DNA of 56,490 bases, from NCBI GenBank assembly GCA_934320895.1, contig CAKRFY010000016.1, positions 1-56,490 of the forward strand, written 5' to 3'. The DNA comes from an uncultured Lachnospiraceae bacterium (GTDB lineage: Bacteria; Bacillota; Clostridia; Lachnospirales; Lachnospiraceae). Position numbers and translations under genes: made by a program. This document shows, one piece after another, positions 37,065 through 45,250 of the stretch (its first letter is position 1; each line of letters starts with the position of its first letter). Under the pieces are notes generated by a model. It ran no database searches, had not been told where the DNA came from, and saw only the letters and a list, made by a program, of their open reading frames with translations.

Positions 37065-39170
37065 TTATTTTAAGCCTAATACTACTGTGTATGTTCTTGT
37101 TGTGCCATCTTCAAATTCTACTGTAAATGACCATGTTTTATTGTCTTTTGTGACAGGTGTACTTATCTTTTTAACAGCAGCATTTGCTGTAGGTGTATTT
37201 ACGCTGTTATAAGTTTTCTGATTTACTGTACAAGTTACATTTGTAAGGCTGCTAAGTGGTACTTTTGTTGCGTAGTTGCTGCTGTATTCAGTGGCACCGG
37301 CTGCTACATACTGTGCGGCAGTAAACTGTGTCGTAAATACTGTATCATTAGCACCGATTTCTGTTATCTTGTTTGTAGTCGTACCAAGTTTTACAGTGAT
37401 ATTGTCAATGAATGTACCAGGATCAAGTCTTGATGAAACTAATACAACCGGAACATTTACAAGGGTATGTTTGCTGTCTCCAAGGTCTATAGTAAATGTC
37501 CATATGGTACCACCATTACTTGTCTCAACATTTGTAATATTGTATTTTGATTTTTTAAGTATCATTGTAAAGTTGCCACGTGTTATATCTGAATATTTAG
37601 TACCATAGTCAATAAATCCACCACGGGTACTGTCATAGAAATTACACATAAGATTAGTAGTGCTGACTACTCCAGTTACAGTTTTGTCATTATGTGTAAA
37701 TGATATGTTTCTTATGATATCACTTGCTTTTAATTTTGTTATATCTGGCAGTTCGCTGGTATCTTGTTTAACTGTTACTTTAAAGCTGCCAACTTTTTCC
37801 TTTTTCGAAGTTCCGGGAACTGTTTCAAATACGGAAATGGATGTTATACCTACTTTTAAAGGAGAAATTACGAGGTAATCCTGATCTTTATCTGTTCCGC
37901 CAGTCGTTACTGTGCAGATGGATGTATTTTCAGCTTCATAGTAATATGTTTTTGTGTGGTCACGGCAGTCAACAGGATAATCACCATAAATATCGCCATC
38001 GACCATGGTTGTGTAGCCATTTAAGTTAAGTTCTTTTTTTGTTGAAGAAGTTGTTACTGTAACCTGAACAGTTTCAGCGAGCGTAGTAACTCTGTTCAGA
38101 TAAGTTTCTTCAATTTCAACTGTAGTTGTTCCGTATTTTGTTGCAACCATTTCATTTGAAATAATGCTTGTATCCTTTGGCTTAAAGGAGTAGGTTGCAC
38201 CCGAGTGTTGATTTGTTATATTTATACCTTCATAGTCAGAAAGTGAAAGTGTTGCACCGAGACCAATTTTGATGCTCTGATCAGCTTCTGCTATAAATGG
38301 TTCGTTTGTAAGTTCAAGTTTAAATGTTCCAATATTTCTTGTTTCACCTGTTGCTTTTGTTTCAACAAGTGTTATGTTAAATATTTTTACACTGTTTCCA
38401 GTAACCGTTGATATGATACCACTGCCTGACAGGTCAAGATATCTGGTTATATCGATTGAGTCAGATGTAAATGAATATATAGCATCTTCGTCTTTGTTTT
38501 CGATTATTTTATCAAGTGAAAGAGTATTAAGGTATGCTATCTTAAAATAGTTAGTGCGGAGTGAAGCACCTATTACTGTAAGATCAATATTGCCTATTTT
38601 ACGACTCTTTTTATTATAAACTTCGTGCAATGTAAGCGATGTTGTACCTGCTTTAAGGCATGTTATTGCACCGTTTGTAGCGACTGAAGCAACCTGAAGT
38701 GAACTGCTTGTTATTTCATATTCAGCTGAGGCGTTTACGCTATTTAGATAGTCGGATGGTTTAAGAACATCGCCTACCGTTGCGGTAACTTTTCTGTAAT
38801 CTTTTTTTAAGGCAGATTTATTGACGGTTACTTTAAAAGTGCCAACATGTTTAAAACTGTCATTGTACTTGTAACGGACATTTATTTTTGCGGTACCTTT
38901 TCCACGACCTGTTATAACACCATTGGCAGATACTTTTGCAATGGATGTTTTACTTGATGAATAAAAGTAAGTCGCATTTTTGAGTTTGTTTTTTAGTGAG
39001 ATAGTGTATGTACCATTTACATAAATGGATGCAGATGATGTTTTAAGTGTAGTTTTTTTTGTTGCAGCATAAGATTTTTGCGAGAAGCAAAAAGCAGATG
39101 CAATAACAAGAAAAAGACTTAATATAAGCAGTCTGCTTGTTTGATTTTTAAACCTTTTTTCAATAATCAT
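37065..39170 (-). CDS. Secreted multi-Ig-domain (BIG2-like) protein
   Basis: 701 residues. The signal peptide (RLLILSLFLVIASAFCFS, ~13-30) ends near SYAA. The first Ig-like unit (~38-115: ATYFYSSSKTSIAKVSANGVITGRGKGTAKINVRY) is a clear BIG2-type domain; weaker repeats follow (ASAEYEITSSSLQVASVATNGAITCLKAGTTSLTL; ATYSFKPKDTSIISNEMVATKYGTTTVEI). The Thr/Val/Ser-rich remainder is probably more beta-sandwich. No sortase signal. It follows the DnaJ-like gene by 12 bp on the same strand and precedes tmk by 19 bp, so read-through into the tmk operon is possible. Function unknown, presumably cell-wall associated. Confidence 0.75.
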   Translation of the reverse strand: MIIEKRFKNQTSRLLILSLFLVIASAFCFSQKSYAATKKTTLKTSSASIYVNGTYTISLKNKLKNATYFYSSSKTSIAKVSANGVITGRGKGTAKINVRYKYNDSFKHVGTFKVTVNKSALKKDYRKVTATVGDVLKPSDYLNSVNASAEYEITSSSLQVASVATNGAITCLKAGTTSLTLHEVYNKKSRKIGNIDLTVIGASLRTNYFKIAYLNTLSLDKIIENKDEDAIYSFTSDSIDITRYLDLSGSGIISTVTGNSVKIFNITLVETKATGETRNIGTFKLELTNEPFIAEADQSIKIGLGATLSLSDYEGINITNQHSGATYSFKPKDTSIISNEMVATKYGTTTVEIEETYLNRVTTLAETVQVTVTTSSTKKELNLNGYTTMVDGDIYGDYPVDCRDHTKTYYYEAENTSICTVTTGGTDKDQDYLVISPLKVGITSISVFETVPGTSKKEKVGSFKVTVKQDTSELPDITKLKASDIIRNISFTHNDKTVTGVVSTTNLMCNFYDSTRGGFIDYGTKYSDITRGNFTMILKKSKYNITNVETSNGGTIWTFTIDLGDSKHTLVNVPVVLVSSRLDPGTFIDNITVKLGTTTNKITEIGANDTVFTTQFTAAQYVAAGATEYSSNYATKVPLSSLTNVTCTVNQKTYNSVNTPTANAAVKKISTPVTKDNKTWSFTVEFEDGTTRTYTVVLGLK

Positions 39171-39182
39171 GCTTATTCCCCC

Positions 39183-40367
39183 TTATGTGTGTATATTGTT
39201 CATTTTTATTGTATTCTTCTGTTTGCTTACATTTGAAGAAATAGAAAAAATGGTATCTTCAAGAGAATGAACTTTGTTGTACTGCATAATGCCCGCATTT
39301 ACTGTAAATGGTTCACTCTGTCGCTGTTTTATAGCTTGCAGGAATTTATTAACTGCGGCAGCAGCCTGAATTTCATTTGTTTCAGCGAAAAGGCATATAA
39401 TCTGTTTATTCCCAAGTCTGGCAATGATGTCGTTTATGCGGCTTTCTGTTTTTATTATGCTGGCACACTGACAGAGACAGTAGAGTTCGCGTTCTGCTTT
39501 CTCACTGTCAATTTGAAATACGGCAAAAGTGACTGGATTATTGTAACGTTTATGTCTTTCAATCTCTTTAAATGCATCGTCATAAAAGCCTTTTTCACTT
39601 AACAGTCCGGTCAAAGGATCATTTCTTGATACAGCTTTATTATAAAGCAAAACCGGGTCATAATTTTGTCGTCTTGCAGCCATAAGCTTAAATTTTAGTG
39701 TTGCCTGTTTCAGAGAATGCATGCCAAGGCATACTTTCCATGAAGTTCCGTCATAGGCAACATATTTGTGAGATATATTCTGCGAAGTTTGTGATAACTG
39801 CAGATCTGTGTCATTTATAATAACTGCAAATTCAGTTACCTGAGGGTATACAATTCCCTCAAGACGGCATTTTTGATAGTTTTTATAAAATGATATCCTA
39901 TAGTCTTGCATTTCAAAGCAGGAGTTCACTGCATCTTTCCATGCACTAAATTCTTCAAGAGAAAACTTTTCCTGATCTTCGAGCGTGAGGCAGGAGTAAG
40001 CATTTTTCCAATTTTTTGTAAGAAGTGCGTGAAAGAATTTATCCAGAACATCCTTTGCAGATATATTTGTCAAAGAACCGTCAAAAGAAGCAGCCGGGTA
40101 AACATTTCGTGAACGCAAGGTACGGTTATTAAGCCACTTTTTGTGGTATAAGGTTCTTTTGTCGGGATCTGAAAGTATACTGTATGCTTCGTTTATATCG
40201 AGCATACGCTTGTCCTCATTCGGATTGTGGCTTACGTCAGGGTGGTAAAGTGTACAGAGTTTTCGGTATGCTGCTTTGATGACATCAGGAGATGCATCAT
40301 AATGTACTTGTAAAATCTGGTAATAGTCCTTAAAATTTAAAGGATAAATTTTAATACACCCCCTCAT
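39183..40367 (-). CDS. DnaJ domain / degenerate GGDEF fusion protein
   Basis: About 394 residues. The N-terminal J domain is complete with HPD (LCTLYHPDVSHN). A middle domain of about 150 residues (AKDVLDKFFHALLTKNWKNAYSCL...) may be NTF2-like. The C-terminal ~170 residues look like a GGDEF domain: NDPLTGLLSEKGFYDDAFKEIERHKRYN is typical, but the active-site signature is replaced by RLGNKQ, so no cyclic-di-GMP synthesis is expected. Not membrane-bound. The start is unclear: the ATG at 40367 lacks a ribosome site, while AGGGGGTG lies just upstream of an in-frame ATT at 40349; a TTG lies at 40382. Likely cotranscribed with the secreted Ig protein. Confidence 0.75.
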   Translation of the reverse strand: MRGCIKIYPLNFKDYYQILQVHYDASPDVIKAAYRKLCTLYHPDVSHNPNEDKRMLDINEAYSILSDPDKRTLYHKKWLNNRTLRSRNVYPAASFDGSLTNISAKDVLDKFFHALLTKNWKNAYSCLTLEDQEKFSLEEFSAWKDAVNSCFEMQDYRISFYKNYQKCRLEGIVYPQVTEFAVIINDTDLQLSQTSQNISHKYVAYDGTSWKVCLGMHSLKQATLKFKLMAARRQNYDPVLLYNKAVSRNDPLTGLLSEKGFYDDAFKEIERHKRYNNPVTFAVFQIDSEKAERELYCLCQCASIIKTESRINDIIARLGNKQIICLFAETNEIQAAAAVNKFLQAIKQRQSEPFTVNAGIMQYNKVHSLEDTIFSISSNVSKQKNTIKMNNIHT

Positions 40368-40376
40368 TGCAAGCAA

Positions 40377-40397
40377 GGGCAAGCCAAAAGCCTGCCC
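40377..40397 (-). terminator. Hairpin after murA
   Basis: GGGCAAGC (40377-40384) pairs with GCCTGCCC (40390-40397) with one G-U pair and a 5-base loop, 14 bp beyond the murA stop. There is no clear U run, so termination may be weak and the DnaJ-like gene could be reached by read-through. Confidence 0.5.
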
Positions 40398-40410
40398 TCA
40401 TTGGTATATA

Positions 40411-41712
40411 TTAACTTACTTTTAATTTAAATTTCATAACGGCACGTTCATCATCCACAGGAATCTTTTCCATAGACGCACCAAGGGCTGTCATTTTGCC
40501 TTCAAAATTTTCATATCCACGTTCAATAAAATGAATTGAATCGATTGTCGTATAGCCTTCTGCTACAAGTCCTGCTACAACTAAGGCAGCACCGGCACGA
40601 AGATCAGGTGCTGTTATGGCAGCGCCTGTAAAGCTTTCAACGCCTTCTATAATAGCGACATTGCCTTCAACTTTTATGGAAGCTCCCATGCGAGCAAGCT
40701 CATCAACATACTTAAAACGATTTTCAAATATGCTTTCAGTAACTGTACTTGTGCCATTTGAAAGAGCGAGGAGCGTAGCTATCTGTGGTTGCATATCCGT
40801 AGGAAATCCAGGATATGGAAGAGTTTTTATTTGAGTATGACCAAGTCTGCAATCAGAAGAAACTCTTACGGCATCGTCATATTCTTCGACGGTAGCACCG
40901 ATTTCTATAAGTTTTACCGATATTGCCTCCAAATGTTTTGGAATAACATTTTTGATAAGAACATCTCCGTGTGTGGCTGCTGCTGCAACCATAAAAGTTC
41001 CAGCTTCAATCTGGTCAGGAATAATAGAATATTCGCTTGAGTGAAGTTTAGATACACCTTTTATACGAATTTTATCTGTACCTGCACCTTTGATATCAGC
41101 TCCCATGCTGTTTAAGAAGTTTGCAACGTCAACTATATGTGGTTCTTTTGCAGCATTTTCAATAACTGTACGACCTTCTGCCATACATGAAGCAAGCATA
41201 ATATTTATTGTGGCACCTACTGATACAACATCTAGAAAAATATGATTTCCTGTAAGTGAGTCAGCAAAAGTGTTTATCATACCATGTTCAATAGTAACAG
41301 TGGCACCGAGTGCCCTAAAACCTTTGAGATGCTGGTCAATAGGACGGCTTCCTATATCACAGCCTCCTGGAAGAGCAACCTGCGCTTTTCTGTATTTTCC
41401 AAGTAATGCACCCAGAAGATAGTATGAAGCACGAATTTTTCTTATAGAATCATAGTCTATAGTTATGTTTCCGATAGTACTTCCATTAATTTTTACCATA
41501 TGAGCATTAATGCGTTCAACAGTAGCACCTATTCCCTCTATAGCCTGTAATAATACATTTATGTCACGAACATCAGGTAAATTGTCAATAGTAACTGTTT
41601 CATCTGTCATGATAGCAGCAGCAAGTATTCCTAGTGCTGCATTTTTGGCACCTCCGATTGTTACTTCACCTTTGAGGGGAGTGCCTCCTTTTATAATATA
41701 CTGATTTTCCAT
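40411..41712 (-). CDS. murA: UDP-N-acetylglucosamine 1-carboxyvinyltransferase MurA
   Basis: 433-residue enzyme of the first committed step of peptidoglycan synthesis (enolpyruvyl transfer to UDP-GlcNAc). GGAKNAALGILAA is at the start, and the catalytic Cys lies in PGGCDIGSRPIDQHL near residue 116. Cys rather than Asp predicts fosfomycin sensitivity at the target level. PGFPTDMQPQ and DLRAGAALVVAGL are family blocks. The ATG at 41712 follows GAGGTGCAAA. It is driven by the promoter at 41913-41940 with a leader of about 190 bases. Confidence 0.96.
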   Translation of the reverse strand: MENQYIIKGGTPLKGEVTIGGAKNAALGILAAAIMTDETVTIDNLPDVRDINVLLQAIEGIGATVERINAHMVKINGSTIGNITIDYDSIRKIRASYYLLGALLGKYRKAQVALPGGCDIGSRPIDQHLKGFRALGATVTIEHGMINTFADSLTGNHIFLDVVSVGATINIMLASCMAEGRTVIENAAKEPHIVDVANFLNSMGADIKGAGTDKIRIKGVSKLHSSEYSIIPDQIEAGTFMVAAAATHGDVLIKNVIPKHLEAISVKLIEIGATVEEYDDAVRVSSDCRLGHTQIKTLPYPGFPTDMQPQIATLLALSNGTSTVTESIFENRFKYVDELARMGASIKVEGNVAIIEGVESFTGAAITAPDLRAGAALVVAGLVAEGYTTIDSIHFIERGYENFEGKMTALGASMEKIPVDDERAVMKFKLKVS

Positions 41713-42028
41713 TTTGCACCTCATTTGAACGGATATTTTTATTTTTTGATCTTATCTATATCAAGTTTGTTATATTCATATAAGTATATTTTTATACATG
41801 TCTCTTTTCATCCTATTAGTACATGTTTTTTATTTATTATGTAAGACTCTGTCTTATAAATGCAACAATAAGTATATTGCGTGGGCATAGGCAGAGTTCA
41901 ACACATAAAACTATTATAGTCAAATGTACAGTTATGTCAACCTAAAAATTATTAAGAAATATTTAAGTTGTTTGTGCATAACTCAACAATAAATATCGAA
42001 TATATATTTATACAGTGAGTTTGAGCTT
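41713..42028. other. murA leader and promoter region, no CDS
   Basis: 316 bp between the nuclease gene and murA. It carries the murA promoter (41913-41940), a single TTATGCACA box on the minus strand at 41973-41981, and a long leader with a small hairpin TAAGAC/GTCTTA. No riboswitch family was recognised. Confidence 0.65.
41913..41940 (-). promoter_or_regulatory. murA promoter
   Basis: On the minus strand consensus TTGACA (41935-41940), a 16-base spacer and consensus TATAAT (41913-41918). Confidence 0.85.
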
Positions 42029-43888
42029 TTATTTTTTACGATTTTCAAAATAAACAAAAGCATCTATTGCGTCAAAAATATCTTTAAAAGTATCGCGTGG
42101 TGCAATGTCGATATATTTTTGTAATATTTCTTGTTCAGCAGTTCCATGATATCTGCCATAAAAAATATCAAAGAGATTGTGACCACGCACATAGATTTTG
42201 ATGCTTTCAATGTTGTCTTTTATGTCTTGTTTTGTTTTTATATGTTTACCAATTATGCGCTGCATTTTTTTTACACTTGTGAGTTTATAAAGGTAGTCTT
42301 TGAATTTTTTGTAAAGTATATTATAAAAGTCTTCTTCCGATTTTATTACACCTATTTTTGTCATAATCTTGGGATCAAGGAAATAGTTTTCGAAAGAATA
42401 GTATTTTAATATAAGCACATTCTTTGGCTCAACTTTTGGCAGATTTCCAAGGTCTTCTTTTGAACGCTGTGTATAATAGCTGCAAAGCTGCTTTTTAAGA
42501 TATTTTGGATTTTTGCCATCGCTGTCACGTATCATAAGAAACTGGTCTTTAAGGTACAACTTGTTTATATATTTAAGGTTTGCATAAGTTTTAATGTTGG
42601 TGCAGCTGTTTGTAGGTATGATAGTAATTCGTTGAAGCTGACCGTTTTCGTCATAAATTTCCGAGTAATATTTTTTTAGTAGTAAAGGAAGTCTGTTGCT
42701 GTCCTGTTTGCCCTCAACAATAAAGACAAAGCTTACATTCATAAGGTCATTTGCCGTATATCCAAGGTCGTTAAGTATCATATCGATATCAGTGTCTTTG
42801 CGTATGTCAGTATAGTATTCTTCATTTAATATAACTTCGCGTATCTGTTTTGTAGAGAAGTTGAATATTAAATTTGGAGAATGGGTTGAAAAAACAACCT
42901 GATTTTTTTTGGAAAGATTGTAAAGTATCTCACTTGCTACTTTTTGAAGTTGTGGATGAAGGTAAATTTCGGGATCCTCCATAAGTATAATACATGGAAG
43001 TGTGTTTTCTTCATCTATATATGCTTCAAGGAGCGAGAGGGTATAGATACTTTTAAGACCTTCTCCAAGAACATTCAAGGAGCCTACGATCTTATCTCTT
43101 TCCTTATTATATACTTTGGTATCTACTTTAAGGAGATTGTCAATGTTATAATTTAATTCATATCTTATTTCCTGTGAAGGACTTCCATTTATATGAAAAT
43201 GCTCGTTTACCTTGCGTTCAAATTCACTCAGGTTTGTGTGAAAGAGCTTGAATTGGAGCAGACGGACTGTTTCAAACAGAGAGAGTTCTTCAGGTGTTTT
43301 TTTGTTTATAAGTCCTATACATTGAAAACAGCGGTTACATTTTCGTTTTGGATCAAAGGTACATTCATTTTCTTTTAATTTTTGGAATGATTCTTTGTCA
43401 TAAAAACTAAAAACATCGTTTTGTAATGCTTCAAGGTTACGTGTCTGGTCTATGTGGTAAATCTTTGGAATTATCTTTTCAATATCAGGATTGTGTTTGT
43501 GAAAGCCATCATTGTATCTGGTTGTTCCATTTGGATTGTTGTGGAATGTAAATGAAACTATGCCATCTTTATATGAAGGAATGCGTTCCCTGAATTCTTC
43601 AACCCATTTTTCGAAACTATTTGCTTTGCAAAGTATCCCTCTTGAATAATAGTAGTTTAAGTCTTCTTCTGTAAACTCAATCTGAATTGAAATTTCAATT
43701 GGTTTTGTTATATCTAGAAATTCATGCTTTGGAGCAGGGTTCAAATCTGATGCTAAAAGTATGGCATCAATTACAGAAGTTTTTCCGGTATTATTTTTGC
43801 CGACCAGAATAAGTGCATTTTCAATATCAGTTATTTCAAGTTCACGAATTGATTTGTAATTTTTAATTTTGATATAAATAATTTTCAT
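42029..43888 (-). CDS. OLD-family ATP-dependent nuclease (AAA ATPase plus TOPRIM)
   Basis: 619 residues. N-terminal SMC/ABC-like ATPase: Walker A GKNNTGKTS (~32-40), LGEGLKSIYTLSLLEA signature-like region, Walker B LMEDPEIYLHPQ (~305) and STHSPNLIFN. The C-terminal TOPRIM nuclease domain has VEGKQDSNRL and MIRDSDGKN with the acidic residues needed for metal binding. A Cys-rich insert CTFDPKRKCNRCFQCIG (~178-194) may bind zinc. OLD proteins act in phage defence or repair. No UvrD-like partner (GajB) or reverse transcriptase lies nearby, so it seems solitary. GAAGGTG precedes the ATG. Confidence 0.85.
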   Translation of the reverse strand: MKIIYIKIKNYKSIRELEITDIENALILVGKNNTGKTSVIDAILLASDLNPAPKHEFLDITKPIEISIQIEFTEEDLNYYYSRGILCKANSFEKWVEEFRERIPSYKDGIVSFTFHNNPNGTTRYNDGFHKHNPDIEKIIPKIYHIDQTRNLEALQNDVFSFYDKESFQKLKENECTFDPKRKCNRCFQCIGLINKKTPEELSLFETVRLLQFKLFHTNLSEFERKVNEHFHINGSPSQEIRYELNYNIDNLLKVDTKVYNKERDKIVGSLNVLGEGLKSIYTLSLLEAYIDEENTLPCIILMEDPEIYLHPQLQKVASEILYNLSKKNQVVFSTHSPNLIFNFSTKQIREVILNEEYYTDIRKDTDIDMILNDLGYTANDLMNVSFVFIVEGKQDSNRLPLLLKKYYSEIYDENGQLQRITIIPTNSCTNIKTYANLKYINKLYLKDQFLMIRDSDGKNPKYLKKQLCSYYTQRSKEDLGNLPKVEPKNVLILKYYSFENYFLDPKIMTKIGVIKSEEDFYNILYKKFKDYLYKLTSVKKMQRIIGKHIKTKQDIKDNIESIKIYVRGHNLFDIFYGRYHGTAEQEILQKYIDIAPRDTFKDIFDAIDAFVYFENRKK

Positions 43889-43932
43889 ACAGACACCTTC
43901 TCTCTTTGTATAATAATTTATGTTTAAAAAAT

Positions 43933-44523
43933 TTATTTGTGCTTTTTTTTTCTGGTTGTCTTTTTTTTGCGGACAGAGTATCCAAATGTTCCAAGTTGTC
44001 TGCCGAGTTCAAAATATGAGCCGTGTGAGTATGCGAGCAGTTTTGAATCATTTAGATGGAATGAATTATTCGTGTCCATATATCTGTCATCTGCGTGTAC
44101 AGCGGTTACATCTGCTATGAACATATGATGGGAACCAAGTTCTTTAATTTCTTTTACTTTACATTCTATATTTACAGGCGCCTCATCTATAAGCGGACAT
44201 TTAACTGTGTCGGCTTTTACCTTTGTAAGATGACATTCGTTCCATTTATCGATATCTCTACCTGAGCGAACACCACAAAAGTCAGTTGCTTTAATAAGCT
44301 GTTCATTTGTCAGGTTTATTACAAATTCACCTGAATCTTTTATAATATTGTATGAATAGCGTTCAGGACGGACTGATATATATACCATTGGTGGGTTTGT
44401 ACATATAGTACCTGTCCATGCCACAGTAAGGATGTTTGATCTGTTGTTGATGTCACCACATGAAACCATAACTGCAGGCAGTGGATATATCATGTTGCCG
44501 GGCTTAAAACTGGTTTTACTCAT
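43933..44523 (-). CDS. Flavin reductase-like FMN-binding protein
   Basis: 196-residue split-barrel flavoprotein. Family features are PLPAVMVSCGD, NILTVAWTGTICTNPPMVYISVRPERYSYNIIKDSGEFVINL and KATDFCGVRSGRDIDKW. HHMFIADVTAVHAD is also typical. It may reduce flavins or act as an electron-transfer or FMN-carrying protein; the substrate cannot be told. The C-terminus has an added basic tail VRKKKTTRKKKHK, unusual for the family. It lies 44 bp upstream of the OLD nuclease gene on the same strand and may be cotranscribed with it. Confidence 0.9.
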   Translation of the reverse strand: MSKTSFKPGNMIYPLPAVMVSCGDINNRSNILTVAWTGTICTNPPMVYISVRPERYSYNIIKDSGEFVINLTNEQLIKATDFCGVRSGRDIDKWNECHLTKVKADTVKCPLIDEAPVNIECKVKEIKELGSHHMFIADVTAVHADDRYMDTNNSFHLNDSKLLAYSHGSYFELGRQLGTFGYSVRKKKTTRKKKHK

Positions 44524-44752
44524 TCTAAAATTCCTTTCAATTTATTTTGAAGTTGGGATCATATGCTGCTGGTTAAATAAGATATTCCAGTAACACACCC
44601 ATACATATAGTATAACAAATCTTATCTTTAAAAACACTATTCAAATAAAAAATAATGTGATAGAATTAAGTATATGTTAGTAAGCAATACGACTAAAATA
44701 CGAAGAAATATAATGAGAAAAGACGTAATAATGAAAGGCAGGGGAAAAAGGT

Positions 44753-45094
44753 ATGGCTAGCTACTTGGAATTTGAATCTATGAGTGAGGGTATGGAAGGT
44801 AAAGTAAAGCAAAATTTAAAATTCAAGACAGGAAACTTTGTGTGGAAGATAAAATTTAATGTTCCACTTGATCCAAAGACAGTCAATAATGTAAATCTGT
44901 ATGTTACATCATTAAATCTTGCACCTTTGAAAACTGCGATCAGATATAATTCTCTTGAAAATGAGATTGAGATCGAGCCTATGGAGGCATATGCACAGAA
45001 TGAGTCGTATATTTTAAATATTACTACAAATGTTAAATCTCTTAATGGTAAACCACTTAAGGAACCGATACAGGTACAGTTTAAGATTGACTGA
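44753..45094 (+). CDS. Single Ig-like domain protein (SbsA-type)
   Basis: 113 residues without a signal peptide. The pattern VWKIKFNVPLDPKTVNNVNLYVTS...ENEIEIEPMEAYAQNESYILNITTNVKSLNGKPLKEPIQVQFKI is that of a bacterial SbsA Ig-like domain, in which a folded extracellular beta-sandwich normally occurs inside large surface proteins. Here it is alone and apparently cytoplasmic. The first ~25 residues are polar. AGGGGAAAAAGGT precedes the ATG. A strong terminator follows, so it is a single-gene unit. Function unknown. Confidence 0.75.
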   Translation: MASYLEFESMSEGMEGKVKQNLKFKTGNFVWKIKFNVPLDPKTVNNVNLYVTSLNLAPLKTAIRYNSLENEIEIEPMEAYAQNESYILNITTNVKSLNGKPLKEPIQVQFKID

Positions 45095-45127
45095 TCGGAG
45101 TGTTACATAATTGGTTTATAAAAAATT

Positions 45128-45175
45128 AAAAAGGAAAGCTTTCTATATTTTATAATATGGAGAGTTTTCCTTTTT
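45128..45175 (+). terminator. Bidirectional terminator
   Basis: Arms of 21 bp (45128-45148 and 45155-45175) pair fully with three G-U pairs and a 6-base loop. The AAAAAGGAAA/TTTTCCTTTTT ends give a T run on either strand. It follows the Ig-domain gene and is convergent with the FN3-protein gene. Confidence 0.85.
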
Positions 45176-45224
45176 TAACGCTATCAAGCAAGTAGCAGAG
45201 CGGATTGCGAATATCCGCTTGACC
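45173..45224 (+). repeat. Dispersed intergenic repeat, copy 3 (internally deleted)
   Basis: Starts TTTTAACGCTATCAAGCAAG and passes directly into AGTAGCAGAGCGGATTGCGA with the stem GCGGAT/ATCCGC and CTTGACC. The middle part found in copies 1 and 2 is missing; the join is at the motif AAGYAAGT, which occurs at both ends of the missing part. It overlaps the T run of the terminator. Confidence 0.8.
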
Positions 45225-45250
45225 AATAGTAGTTATTGTATAAAGTTACC

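Noticed and set aside
37575..37585. CCACGTGT within the Ig-repeat gene as a third parS
   Set aside because: Only the central CACGTG matches; the flanks TGTTT/AAACA are missing.
42029..43888. Gabija defence system
   Set aside because: GajA-like architecture is present but no GajB helicase lies on either side, so only a solitary OLD nuclease is claimed.
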